A DNA stretch of 64,000 bases from Pseudomonas argentinensis (GCF_001839655.2 NZ_CP056087.1:2232001-2296000); one strand, 5' to 3'; shown: positions 26,304 to 34,441, counted from the stretch's first letter. Made by a program: numbers and translations. Notes: generated by a model not told the origin, from the letters alone.

Positions 26304-26474
26304 ATGAAGCAGTTTTGGGTCACAGTTGTGTGTGCCGGCGCGGGTTTTTGGCTAGGGGCTCACCGTTTGGTTCCCTTATGGTTGATCGTCGTTCTGGCAG
26401 TACTAGGCGCGGGGTTGTGGGGAGTGGCCGAGTGGATTGAGCGTCGAGAAACGAATGGCGAGCGCAAACCATGA
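26304..26474 (+). CDS. Two-helix small membrane protein
   Basis: 56 residues: MKQFWVTVVCAGAGFWLGAH and LVPLWLIVVLAVLGAGLWGV, two adjacent membrane helices, then a short charged cytosolic end (EWIERRETNGERKP). GGAGGTCGGT precedes the ATG. It overlaps the next gene by one ATGA-type junction, so both are in one transcript. The size and topology fit small accessory proteins of conjugation modules, but holin- or toxin-like peptides look similar; function unknown. Confidence 0.6.
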   Translation: MKQFWVTVVCAGAGFWLGAHRLVPLWLIVVLAVLGAGLWGVAEWIERRETNGERKP

Positions 26475-26692
26475 TGCGAGCCGATCTGCAGGAGCTTCTG
26501 GTGCTCGCTGCGATGTTTCCCTCCTGGTCGTGGAGGCAGACGGCAGCGCGTCGGGTCATTGTGGCCACGGAGGGCTCCGTCATCCGCCTGTACTGGATGC
26601 CGGCGCTTTTATGTCTGGACGAATTACGCTGCCAACTGTTTGTGCAGCAACTCAATGCTATGGGCGCAAGCCGTAGCTTTGTCGGGAGGTAA
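26471..26692 (+). CDS. Small soluble protein of unknown function
   Basis: 73 residues beginning at the overlapping ATGATG of the previous stop. The sequence (RADLQELLVLAAMFPSWSWR, RRVIVATEGSVIRLYWMPAL, LCLDELRCQLFVQQLNAMG) looks like a compact alpha/beta domain with no signal peptide. Translational coupling to the membrane peptide upstream is the main evidence that it is real. I do not recognise a family. Confidence 0.55.
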   Translation: MMRADLQELLVLAAMFPSWSWRQTAARRVIVATEGSVIRLYWMPALLCLDELRCQLFVQQLNAMGASRSFVGR

Positions 26693-26730
26693 ATGGAACA
26701 ATGGCACATTGTCATCAAGGAGCGTGCTGG

Positions 26731-27249
26731 GTGAAGAAATGGAAATTGGCGTTACTGGCTATGGTATCTGTGTCTGTAGCTGGATGTTGGCAGGGCGATT
26801 ATGCGTTCGAGGGAAAGTATTTCGCCACTGAAGGTGAGGACTGTACGACGCCGTCTAGCGTTACGGATCGGGAGCAGTACTTTCTGGAGATAACCAAGCA
26901 GGTACACAACGGCACTGCACTTTACTCGGCCAGGTTTCCAATCGCTTCTCGGGCAGGAGCCCCAATTGTCGCTGCTCAAAGCGTCTCTGCAACGGACGAT
27001 GATGAGCTCACCTTCAACTTCACTAAGCCAGAGGTGACGGGGACATTTTCAGGGAGCCCGGCGGTGGATATCGTCATCACTGTCATCCCCAACAAGAGTA
27101 AGGAGGGTCACCTTTGGCTCAAAAAGGCAGAGCTCACAAGCGTTCGGAATGGAAAGGTCAGCGAAGCTGATCTTCTTGCGAACCTGAGAAGAGCTACCAC
27201 TATTGGAGAGACAGGTGCCTGCTTGAGGAAGAGTAGCAACACTCACTGA
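26731..27249 (+). CDS. Island-borne lipoprotein
   Basis: 172 residues from a GTG with AAGGAG 8 bases upstream; a competing ATG at 26701 lacks a ribosome site and would add residues before the signal. MKKWKLALLAMVSVSVAGC is a lipoprotein signal with lipobox SVAGC. The mature part (WQGDYAFEGKYFATEGEDC, then SVTDREQYFLEITKQVHNG) is beta-rich, with two further Cys late in the chain. An outer- or inner-membrane lipoprotein next to conjugation genes is often an entry-exclusion or mating-pair component; that is an inference. No family recognised. Confidence 0.75.
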   Translation: MKKWKLALLAMVSVSVAGCWQGDYAFEGKYFATEGEDCTTPSSVTDREQYFLEITKQVHNGTALYSARFPIASRAGAPIVAAQSVSATDDDELTFNFTKPEVTGTFSGSPAVDIVITVIPNKSKEGHLWLKKAELTSVRNGKVSEADLLANLRRATTIGETGACLRKSSNTH

Positions 27250-27727
27250 TATGGGCAGCCGTGTGTACCACGTTACCAGAGACGTTGCCTGTGCCGGAGA
27301 TCACGCTGCATGCTTTGTCCTGCAATCCAGCATAGGTAGCGCCGTCGAGAGTGGCGGTTTTAATCAGGCCATAAGCGGGAGAGGTCTGCGGGTGCGCCCA
27401 AGTAATCGGTAGCATGTAACCGGTTGATGCAAGTCATGGATGACATCAACGAGCGCGAGAGGAGTACCGAACAGTGTGGGCCGCAGCGTACAGTCACCCT
27501 GACTTGGAGATGAGGAGGAGATGAGGAGGAGATGATGTGACAACCCTATCCAACGCGGGTTGTTAAACTGGAGAGTAAAGTGTTGATATTGGCTTGTTGT
27601 TGTGGTGATAGTATTCAACGGGGTTTTTTGGAGGCCGCAGTATTTTCACGACAACTCTTCAGTCTATCGGAACAATGACTGATTAGTTTAGTGCTTGGTG
27701 TCGGAATAATTTATCTACGCTGGTTGC
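27250..27727. other. 478-base AT-rich junction with a short tandem repeat
   Basis: It lies between the convergent lipoprotein gene and the cargo operon. A 12-base unit (GGAGATGAGGAG) repeats about 2.5 times at 27506-27536. A minus-strand frame at about 27260-27415 reads plausibly as protein (IKTATLDGATYAGLQDKACS, VISGTGNVSGNVVHTAAHIS) but has no start or end I trust, so it is likely debris. Confidence 0.4.
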
Positions 27728-28237
27728 CTAGATTGTGTTATCCATCTTTTCAAAGATAGGTCTGAACCTGTTTCCAATATAGTGGTTGAGCGCTGAGTAT
27801 AATGTTGTTAGCTTTCCATCAATAACGAGTATGCTGCGGCGTGAGTCTTCCGTTGTATATGCGAAATTTGAAATTTGGTTTCTAAGATCGCTGATCATTT
27901 CAATGTATTGATCATAAAATTCTGGAGAATCGGCATCGTAAAAAAACATGCTAGAACACCGCCTGACTAACAATGAAAGAGTTGACTCAAGTAAGTCAAG
28001 CTTCATATTGAAAGTGGCTTCGTATATGTTGGCTTTGGCATGCTCGAAGGTGGCGTTGTCTTGCTCTAGCATTAAATATGATTCAAATTGGCGGTGCGTA
28101 ATCTCCGAAAGCTCCTTGAGAATCGACTGAATGTTATTGGCCTGCTGGTGCGCTTCGTTGCGTACGCTGGCAGAAGTTGCAGATGCAAATGTGGCGACTA
28201 TCGCAATAACGGCAATGATGAGCGCAAGTTTGTCCAT
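27728..28237 (-). CDS. Membrane-anchored protein, third gene of the STAS/GHKL operon
   Basis: 169 residues. One N-terminal membrane helix (KLALIIAVIAIVATFASATS) leads into a helical domain (NNIQSILKELSEITHRQFES, KLDLLESTLSLLVRRCSSMF) of unrecognised family. It starts 16 bases after the stop of the STAS-like gene and shares the same low-GC composition, so it belongs to that operon. The topology, a single anchor and a helical sensor-like or effector-like body, would suit a membrane effector or receptor controlled by the two upstream proteins; this is inference. Confidence 0.75.
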   Translation of the reverse strand: MDKLALIIAVIAIVATFASATSASVRNEAHQQANNIQSILKELSEITHRQFESYLMLEQDNATFEHAKANIYEATFNMKLDLLESTLSLLVRRCSSMFFYDADSPEFYDQYIEMISDLRNQISNFAYTTEDSRRSILVIDGKLTTLYSALNHYIGNRFRPIFEKMDNTI

Positions 28238-28253
28238 TTTAAGATTTCTTTAC

Positions 28254-28598
28254 TTAATTCAGTTTGGCTGCTGCTTCGTCGATGTATTTTTTTACATTCC
28301 TTTTAACGCTTTCGTATTTCGAGATCACGATAACGCGCCTTCTGAGCTCGGTTGGACTAAGAACTTTACTCCTTATGATACCCCCAAAAATTTCCTCAAG
28401 GAAGGAGGGTGTTGTGCCAATAGTTTCCGAGAAGTCAAGCTTAATTGTTTGGTAATCTATAAGCGCAGGTATGATAAAGTTATCTCTGTAGTCGGCGCCG
28501 TTTTTTGGACCGTCGAGGGAGTTTCGTCCGATTGGTGTGTCGGTATACTCTGCTACATTAAAGACTTTCTCAGGCTTCATCACTGTCACCATTTGCAT
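28254..28598 (-). CDS. STAS-like DUF4325 protein
   Basis: 114 residues. The core FIIPALIDYQTIKLDFSETI, then TTPSFLEEIFGGIIR, matches DUF4325, a STAS-like fold in which the strand ending in D-F-S-E and the S-F-L-E-E-x-F-G-G helix replace the phosphorylatable region of SpoIIAA-like anti-anti-sigma factors. It overlaps the end of the GHKL gene by up to 29 bases (alternative Met starts at 28592 and 28580). A STAS-like protein encoded against a GHKL ATPase is the hallmark of partner switching, where binding is controlled by nucleotide state or phosphorylation. Confidence 0.82.
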   Translation of the reverse strand: MQMVTVMKPEKVFNVAEYTDTPIGRNSLDGPKNGADYRDNFIIPALIDYQTIKLDFSETIGTTPSFLEEIFGGIIRSKVLSPTELRRRVIVISKYESVKRNVKKYIDEAAAKLN

Positions 28599-29682
28599 CG
28601 GTCAAAGCAAAATTCCATTGAATTAAAGTTCCAGGAAACTTATTTTGAAGGTTCATCCAGTTCTCTGCTTTACCCTTGGAGCGGAATCTATACAGGCTCT
28701 TACCTGACATGATGTGTAGCTGTCCATTTGGGTTTATCTCAACAAAACGTTTTACGGCAGGTAGACCATTGCCTCTGCCTTGAGTTCGATATCTTGAATT
28801 CCCGTACTCTAGAGCAGTTTGAATGTCAATGCTATCTAAGCTCATTCCTTTTAATCTGGATAGCACCTCAGCGCTGAGTGATCTATACCATGATTTCTTC
28901 TGGGTACTTGCAGGTATGCCCACCCCAACATCATATACAGCCATAAAGAGCTGGTCATCAACATGCTGAAGAGCAATCCACCATTTTTGAGATTTAATCG
29001 CTACTGGCAAAGTGCTATGTCTCTTTTCGATGTCAGATGCATATGCATGTTGCCATACATTTGAAAATGATTCAGAGACGGCTTCAAATAAAAGGGCGTC
29101 TGTTTCTTCAGCGGGACTACTTGGTTCGTAGGAAGAAATTGCGCGTTCAGCGTAACGGATTGCCTCTTTCAGTGGGCGCTTATCGTCATTCTCTTTCTGC
29201 TGATGAGATATGGAGCAAATTTTTATGGTATTTTCCTTTGGGGTATAATTCCCCCCAAGGAGCTCCCAGAATCCAAGTTTATCAAGCGTTTCATTTATTC
29301 TTTCATCCAGGGATGGATGCCACCTTATTCTCATTTGTGCGCGCGATTCAATAAGTATCTCTAAGTGCGCAAAAAGAATTATAATTGCTGAGATCTTTAG
29401 TGTTGAGAGGCGACGAAAGTCTAGCAGTATTTTTGCTTCTTTAGGTGTATCGCTAATTTGGCGTAATAGCTTGTAAAGTGCATAGCGTTTAATATCGGAG
29501 AATACGCTCAAGTCCTTGGGCAAGGTAATGGTATACAAACCTAGCGCCGAATTCACGAGATACGGACTGGGTGAATACCTAGGTCTCGCCAAGCTGCGGT
29601 ACGCACGCCGAGACGCATTGCATTGCTTTATCCAATCTGATTCTTTACGTTTCTTCACCAGATCATTTCCTTGCACTGGCAT
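28570..29682 (-). CDS. STAS-like/GHKL ATPase (HATPase_c) regulator
   Basis: About 370 residues. The N-terminal half contains a STAS-like stretch (AKILLDFRRLSTLKISAIII); the C-terminal half is a GHKL ATPase: N-box LLFEAVSESFSNVWQHAY, G1 box MAVYDVGVGIP and G2 box QGRGNGLPAVKRF. There is no His-phosphotransfer domain, so it is not an ordinary sensor kinase and is closer to the anti-sigma kinase type. The ATG at 29682 is used; a GTG at 29658 with AAGGAA upstream is at least as good. It is the first gene of a three-gene AT-rich operon beside attR. Confidence 0.82.
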   Translation of the reverse strand: MPVQGNDLVKKRKESDWIKQCNASRRAYRSLARPRYSPSPYLVNSALGLYTITLPKDLSVFSDIKRYALYKLLRQISDTPKEAKILLDFRRLSTLKISAIIILFAHLEILIESRAQMRIRWHPSLDERINETLDKLGFWELLGGNYTPKENTIKICSISHQQKENDDKRPLKEAIRYAERAISSYEPSSPAEETDALLFEAVSESFSNVWQHAYASDIEKRHSTLPVAIKSQKWWIALQHVDDQLFMAVYDVGVGIPASTQKKSWYRSLSAEVLSRLKGMSLDSIDIQTALEYGNSRYRTQGRGNGLPAVKRFVEINPNGQLHIMSGKSLYRFRSKGKAENWMNLQNKFPGTLIQWNFALTDANGDSDEA

Positions 29683-30083
29683 GGCAAAATTGCTCGACCG
29701 CAATACGGCGACCCTCCATCCTATCTCAAAATGGAGCGGATTTCCTCCAAACAGTGGTTAAACACAGGATGTAGGTCCCGTCGTTACGATTCATTTGGCC
29801 ACTCTGAACACAAGCGCTCATCGGGGGCAAGCAAACGAGGATCAGGGCACTAGGGCGCTGCTCAGTAAAGGGCGGTGCTATCAAGACGGTCGTGAGATCC
29901 GCCGGTCTGTCGAGTCATCAGAATGCTTGCCCCTCCCACCATCCCCTCATGTTCAGGTTCGATTCCGGGCACCGTTTCCGCCCGGTGATCGCCGGAGTTG
30001 ATTAGCTTGAGTACCTTATTGAGTACCTATTATTTTTTTGAAACTAACAGGGTCCCTGATTTTTCTGACTTTGGCATAGCAGA
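29683..30083. other. Right-end island region before attR
   Basis: About 400 bases with no gene I can support. It contains the operon promoter, a tRNA-3'-end-like remnant at 29954-29973 (CAGGTTCGATTCC, then GGGCACC, as if a 7-base piece of the T-arm region were lost) and the right arm repeats at 30009-30030. Confidence 0.5.
30009..30030 (+). repeat. Right arm-type GAGTACC repeats
   Basis: GAGTACCTTAT at 30009 and GAGTACCTAT at 30021, a 12-base step identical to that of the left pair at 17675/17687. They lie about 55-75 bases inside attR. Confidence 0.6.
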
Positions 30084-30108
30084 TTCGACTCCTGTCTCCG
30101 CACCAGTC
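30084..30108 (+). repeat. attR core
   Basis: TTCGACTCCTGTCTCCG followed by CACCAGTC. Compared with attL there is one T-to-C change and GG has become G. Core chromosome resumes to the right with a terminator and a NepI-like gene. Confidence 0.75.
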
Positions 30109-30129
30109 CTGGCCTCGAGCCAAGCTGAC

Positions 30130-30152
30130 AAAACCCGCCTGGTGCGGGTTTT
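30130..30152 (+). terminator. Ancestral tRNA-Thr terminator
   Basis: AAAACCCGC (30130-30138), loop CTGGT and GCGGGTTTT (30144-30152). It sits 22 bases beyond attR, where the tRNA terminator would have been before integration. Confidence 0.65.
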
Positions 30153-30235
30153 GTCGTTTATGGCGGGGTGATCATCCAGGCATCGGCAACCTGTATCGCT
30201 GGAACGACGCGCGCCCTGCCGTGCTGCTGCAGGCG

Positions 30236-31447
30236 CTATGTCAGGCGTGGCATCAGGCCGTTGCGCCGTGCCCCTGATGCGGCGCGCCCCGCCAGATACG
30301 CGACGACACCTGCCATCGCCAGGATCGCGGCGCTGAGCTGGAAGGTCGCCCGATAACCGCTGAGGTCGAATGCCAGGCCACCCAGGGCGGCGCCTAGGGC
30401 GATGGCCAGTTGAATGATCGCCACCATCAGGCCGCCGCCTGCTTCGGCATCGTCCGGCAGGGTGTTCGCCAGCCAGGTCCACCAGCCGACCGGGGCTGCC
30501 GTGGCGGCCAGCCCCCAGCAACCCAGGAGTAGGGTGGTGGCCGATGTTGAACCGCCAAACACCCGCAACGCCACGGCGATCGCCGCCATCGACAGCGGGA
30601 TCGCCACCAGTGTGCGATACAGCCCGTTTTTCAGGAACGCTTCGATCACCAAGGTGCCCACGAGACCGGCCACGCCCAACACCAGCAGAATCAGTGAAAG
30701 GGTGCTGATGGTCACTCCGGTGACGGACTCCAGAAACGGGCGCAAGTACGTGAACAGCATGAACTGGCCCATGAAGAACAGGCTTACCGCGGCCATGCCG
30801 AGCGCCACGGGCGTACGTTTCATCAGGTTCAGGACGCTGCTGCCCGCATCACGGCGCGGCGTTCTGATCGAGGGCAGGCTCAGCATCAGCCAGACCGTGG
30901 CAAGCGCGGCGACCGGCACGATGCAGAAGAAGGCGCCCCGCCATCCGATCAGCGAACCCAGAAAGGCGCCCAGAGGCGCGGCGATTACCGTGGCCAGGGC
31001 ATTGCCGCCGTTGACGACTGCCAGCGCCCGTGGCACTCGATCGGCCGGTACCAGACCCATGGCGGTGGCGGCCGAGAGCGACCAGAAGCCACCGATCGCG
31101 ATACCGATCAGCCCGCGGCCAACCATGAAAATCGGATAGCTCGGGGCCAGGGCCACCACGGTGCCCGAAACGATCATCAGCGCTGTCAGGGACAAGAGCA
31201 GCCGCTTGCGGTCGATCCGAGCAGCGATCGAGGCGATGACCAGGCTGGTAAGCAGGGCGAACAGCCCGGATACCGAGATGCCCTGGCCCGCCTGGCCTTC
31301 AGAAATGTGCAAGTCGGCCGCGATGGGCGTCAGCAGGCTGACGGGCATGAACTCCGAGGCCACCAGTGCGAAGGCGGCGAGCGACAGGGCAAGTACGGCG
31401 CCCCAGGATTGGGGAAGCGCTGCCGGGGAAGAATGGGTGTGGGTCAT
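30236..31447 (-). CDS. nepI: MFS exporter, NepI-like
   Basis: 403 residues with about 12 membrane helices. The N-terminal part (FALVASEFMPVSLLTPIAAD, ISEGQAGQGISVSG) and the central GRGLIGIAIGGFWSLSAATA closely follow E. coli NepI, an exporter of purine ribonucleosides such as inosine, as does the end (PVGWWTWLANTLPDDAEAGG). It is an inner-membrane proton-driven efflux pump. Substrate transfer from E. coli is by similarity only. It is separated from the upstream hydrolase gene by a strong terminator, so it is its own unit. Confidence 0.85.
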   Translation of the reverse strand: MTHTHSSPAALPQSWGAVLALSLAAFALVASEFMPVSLLTPIAADLHISEGQAGQGISVSGLFALLTSLVIASIAARIDRKRLLLSLTALMIVSGTVVALAPSYPIFMVGRGLIGIAIGGFWSLSAATAMGLVPADRVPRALAVVNGGNALATVIAAPLGAFLGSLIGWRGAFFCIVPVAALATVWLMLSLPSIRTPRRDAGSSVLNLMKRTPVALGMAAVSLFFMGQFMLFTYLRPFLESVTGVTISTLSLILLVLGVAGLVGTLVIEAFLKNGLYRTLVAIPLSMAAIAVALRVFGGSTSATTLLLGCWGLAATAAPVGWWTWLANTLPDDAEAGGGLMVAIIQLAIALGAALGGLAFDLSGYRATFQLSAAILAMAGVVAYLAGRAASGARRNGLMPRLT

Positions 31448-31508
31448 GAAAATCCTGTGTCGGGTAATCCGGTGTGTCGTTTCCGAGTGGCTGTCGGGCT
31501 ATGAACAC

Positions 31509-31542
31509 GAGAAAAACGCCTGCCGCCCTGTGGGCGCAGGCG
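31509..31542 (-). terminator. Rho-independent terminator after the hydrolase gene
   Basis: CGCCTGC (31517-31523) and GCAGGCG (31536-31542) form the stem; on the minus strand the hairpin is followed by TTTTT. It ends transcription of the gene at 31596-32684 before the NepI-like gene. Confidence 0.75.
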
Positions 31543-31595
31543 CTATAACCCTCGGGCGGATGCCGGCGCGCGGGGGCCGCCCCAGCCGACTCCGG

Positions 31596-32684
31596 TTACC
31601 TGAGGCTCTTGGCGAGGAAATCGCTGATGGTGTCGAAGGGGATCTTGTCCATGCGGTCATAGAGGTCTACATGGTTGGCGTCCTTGACGATCAGCAGCTG
31701 TTTCGGTTGCGCGGCGGCCTCGAAGGCGTCTTCGCTGAGGTAGCGCGAATGGGCGTTTTCACCGGCGATGATCAGCACCGGGCGGGGCGAAATCTCGGCG
31801 ATGTGGTTCAGCAGTGGCAGGTTCATGAACGGCAGGGGCATGGTGGCGGTCCAGGCTCCGTTCGAGTTCGGCGAGTTCTTGTGGAAGCCGCGCGGGGTGC
31901 GGTAGTAGCCGAAGAATTCTTCGATGATTTCGCCATCCTCGCCGTCGAGTTTCTCCGGCAGGATGCGCGGCCCCGGCATCGCCGTCCCGTTCTGCGCGTC
32001 GACCCAGCGCTGCCGGCTCAGCCGGTCCAGCGTCTGCGCCCGTTGCTGCCGGGTCAGGCTGTCGTTCAGGCCATTGGCCATGACGCGTGACATGTCATAC
32101 ATGGCCGTGGTGACCACCGCCTTGATGCGTGTGTCCACCGCTGCGGCGCTCAGGCCCATGCCGGCAAAGCCGCAGATACCGATGATGCCGATGCGTTCGC
32201 GATCGACGCCTTTGTGCAGGCCGAGAAAATCCACGGCAGCACTGAAATCCTCGGTGTTGATGTCCGGTGAGGCCAGGTCGCGGGGTTCGCCGCCGCTTTC
32301 TCCCGTATAGGACGGATCGAACGCCAGCGTCACGTAGCCGCGCTCGGCCATGGTCTGCGCATACAGGCCGGACGATTGCTCCTTCACGGCGCCGAACGGG
32401 CCGCTGACCGCCAGGGCTGGCAGTGGTCGATCGGTGCGTTGCCTGGGCAGATACAGGTCGGCGGCCAGGGTGATGCCGTAGCGATTCTTGAACGTCACCT
32501 TGCGGTGCTCGACCTTGCTGCTTTGCGCGAAGGTCTTGTCCCACGCCTGGGTGAGCGGCAGGGCCTGGTTCGGCGTGGCACGCTGGGGTTCCTGGGCGAA
32601 CGCTGCCGGCACGCTGGCAAGGGCGGCAAGCCCGGCGAAAATAGCGCTCTGAATGAGGCCCAGGCGCGGATACGAGTGGTTCAT
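31596..32684 (-). CDS. Exported alpha/beta hydrolase with a Cys nucleophile (dienelactone-hydrolase-like)
   Basis: 362 residues with a signal peptide ending near AAFA. The domain runs from HRKVTFKNRYGITLAADLYL through ALAVSGPFGAVKEQSSGLYA. The nucleophile elbow is IGIIGICGFAGMG, with Cys at the usual Ser position, as in dienelactone hydrolases. The acid is probably in IIAGENAHSRYL and the His in VKDANHVDLYD. It acts outside the cytoplasm on an unknown substrate. The start was picked by GGAG 8 bases upstream. It is divergent from an AraC regulator, which probably controls it. Confidence 0.83.
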   Translation of the reverse strand: MNHSYPRLGLIQSAIFAGLAALASVPAAFAQEPQRATPNQALPLTQAWDKTFAQSSKVEHRKVTFKNRYGITLAADLYLPRQRTDRPLPALAVSGPFGAVKEQSSGLYAQTMAERGYVTLAFDPSYTGESGGEPRDLASPDINTEDFSAAVDFLGLHKGVDRERIGIIGICGFAGMGLSAAAVDTRIKAVVTTAMYDMSRVMANGLNDSLTRQQRAQTLDRLSRQRWVDAQNGTAMPGPRILPEKLDGEDGEIIEEFFGYYRTPRGFHKNSPNSNGAWTATMPLPFMNLPLLNHIAEISPRPVLIIAGENAHSRYLSEDAFEAAAQPKQLLIVKDANHVDLYDRMDKIPFDTISDFLAKSLR

Positions 32685-32917
32685 TGCATGCACTCCGTTT
32701 TTTTTGACGAGGTCTGTTTTCGGTGTTCTGCGCGGCACCTGATCGCAACCGGGTGGCGCACGGCTGAAGTCGAATCGCGGTTCATTTTGCAGACCGGCCC
32801 AAGGCGCCTGTAGGGCAATTCGCTGGATTACTTGCCCGATCCGATGGGCTTGCCGGCTTTTGATGGGAAGCTCCGCAGGAGCGGGGTAGAGTGCGCTGAA
32901 GCAGCAGAGACAAGAGC

Positions 32918-33862
32918 ATGAAAGACCCGCAGATACATAACGCATCGCTACAACAGGCACTCGCCCAGGGCATCGGCGCGCGGATCACTCAGCCGGGGGA
33001 CGAGGCCACGCCGATCGCCGGGCTCGGCTTCTTCCGGCGCGAAGTCCCTTCGCCCCCTGTGGTGTGCATGGTCGAGCCGAGCATCATTCTGGTCGCTCAG
33101 GGCGAGAAGCGCCTGTGGGTTGGGGGCGAGGGGTACCCCTACGATCCCTCGCGGTTTCTGGTCACCTCGCTCAACCTGCCGGCCAACTCCGAAGTGCTGG
33201 TGGCGAGCCCCGAGCACCCCTGCGTAGGGCTGACCCTGAAACTCGACCTGCGCATGCTGGCCGAGCTGATCACCCAGAGCGGCTTGCCGCCCAGCCGCGA
33301 TCGCAGCGCGGGAACCGGCGTCGGGATCGGCAACATGACGGCGCCCTTGCTGAAATCCTTCGGGCGTCTGCTGGCGCTACTGGAGGAACCGGAGGCCATA
33401 CCGGTGCTGGCACCACTGATCCAGCGCGAGATTCACTACCGGTTGTTGATGAGCGACCAGGCTGGCAAGCTGCGGCAGATCACCTCGGTCGATGGGCAGG
33501 GGTACCGGATCGCCAAGGCCATCGACTGGCTGAAGCTCAACTACAGCTCGGCGCTGCGTGTCGAGGAACTCGCCGCCCGCGTGCAGATGAGTGCGCCAAC
33601 GTTTCATCATCATTTTCGCCAGCTCACTGCCATGAGCCCGCTGCAATACCAGAAATGGTTGCGCCTGAACGAGGCCAAACGGCTGATGCTCAACGAGCAC
33701 CTGGACGTTTCCAGCGCGGCGTTCAGGGTCGGTTATGAAAGCCCGTCGCAGTTCAGCCGTGAATACAGTCGCCTTTTCGGGCAATCGCCCAGGCGCGATA
33801 TCGGCATGCTGCGTGGGCAGGTCGAGGGCGCAGCAGGTGGCGAAGGCCAGCTTGCCGGGTAG
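32918..33862 (+). CDS. AraC-family transcriptional regulator (AraC_N type)
   Basis: 314 residues. An AraC_N cupin-like sensing domain (SPPVVCMVEPSIILVAQGEK, then YDPSRFLVTSLNLPANSEVL) precedes the double-HTH DNA-binding domain (LRVEELAARVQMSAPTFHHH, and DVSSAAFRVGYESPSQFSRE, YSRLFGQSPRRD). It is divergent from the exported hydrolase with about 230 bases between starts, the usual layout of an activator and its target. The inducer is unknown. Confidence 0.9.
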   Translation: MKDPQIHNASLQQALAQGIGARITQPGDEATPIAGLGFFRREVPSPPVVCMVEPSIILVAQGEKRLWVGGEGYPYDPSRFLVTSLNLPANSEVLVASPEHPCVGLTLKLDLRMLAELITQSGLPPSRDRSAGTGVGIGNMTAPLLKSFGRLLALLEEPEAIPVLAPLIQREIHYRLLMSDQAGKLRQITSVDGQGYRIAKAIDWLKLNYSSALRVEELAARVQMSAPTFHHHFRQLTAMSPLQYQKWLRLNEAKRLMLNEHLDVSSAAFRVGYESPSQFSREYSRLFGQSPRRDIGMLRGQVEGAAGGEGQLAG

Positions 33863-34129
33863 GCTGCGGCGCGCCTGATTTGTTGTACGCGAGCGTCGTT
33901 GGCAATTAGGTGATTGCAGGCAGCGCCAGGCGGGCGACCGCGTTTCCACGCTGTGCTGACGTTATCGATCCAGAAGCCATCACCGCTTCGGCCTGCTTCT
34001 TAGCCGAGCGGTACCTGACAGGTCGTGTGCGGCCACAGCCGCCAGGCCGACTGCCACTCGTGGCACGACGAGGCATTGTTCTGCCAGGGAGATGGGCTCA
34101 GTGGGTTGCAGCCTAGTGGCGCGAGCCCG

Positions 34130-34441
34130 TCACACCAGGTGGCGAACCAGGGCCGCGACCAGTATGCCCGCGGCAATGGCGGCAAGCGGTTTCCTGACCA
34201 GAAGCATGACGATGGCGGTGCTCAGCAGCGCCAGCCTGGCGCCTGCGTCGCCTTCGAGCGCCAGGGGGGCGAGCAGGGCCACCAGCACCGAGCCGGACAT
34301 GGCGCTGATGAACTGCTGGGTTCTCAGGTTGATCGGCACGAAGGACATCACGAACACGCCACCCCAGCGGGTGGCCAGGGTGACCACGGCCATGACGGCC
34401 ACGACGATCAGGGCGCCGGAGCCGGCCGTTTCGAGCATCAT
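34130..34441 (-). CDS. azlD: Branched-chain amino acid exporter small subunit
   Basis: 103 residues with about three or four hydrophobic segments (ALIVVAVMAVVTLATRWGGV, MSGSVLVALLAPLALEG, LLSTAIVMLLVRKPLAAIAA). It is AzlD, which with AzlC forms an exporter for branched-chain amino acids or analogues. Its start overlaps the azlC stop (ATGA), so the two are coupled. The paired arrangement and order are canonical. Confidence 0.9.
   Translation of the reverse strand: MMLETAGSGALIVVAVMAVVTLATRWGGVFVMSFVPINLRTQQFISAMSGSVLVALLAPLALEGDAGARLALLSTAIVMLLVRKPLAAIAAGILVAALVRHLV

Larger units (their letters stand above)
17538..30108. mobile_element. 12.6-kb genomic island integrated in tRNA-Thr(CGT)
   Basis: The island is bounded by imperfect direct repeats of the tRNA 3' end (17538-17563 and 30084-30108) and by paired GAGTACC repeats next to each end. 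It starts with a P4-type integrase gene reading inward and contains AlpA-like, RepA-like, second-integrase and TraG-N-like genes, none of which belongs to the core. Base composition is lower in GC than the flanks, most strongly at 18950-21000 and 27550-29700. It lacks a relaxase and most of a type IV secretion system, so it is either mobilised in trans or a decayed integrative element. Confidence 0.88.

Noticed and set aside
27200..27415. 71-codon minus-strand frame with protein-like composition
   Set aside because: It overlaps the lipoprotein gene end and has no credible start; kept only as possible debris in the gap description.
27506..27536. Short tandem repeat as a CRISPR or VNTR candidate
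   Set aside because: Unit is 12 bases with about 2.5 copies and no spacers; simple slippage explains it.
33910..34116. 68-codon frame after the AraC gene
   Set aside because: No ribosome site of note and no recognisable content; the gap of about 270 bases seems non-coding.
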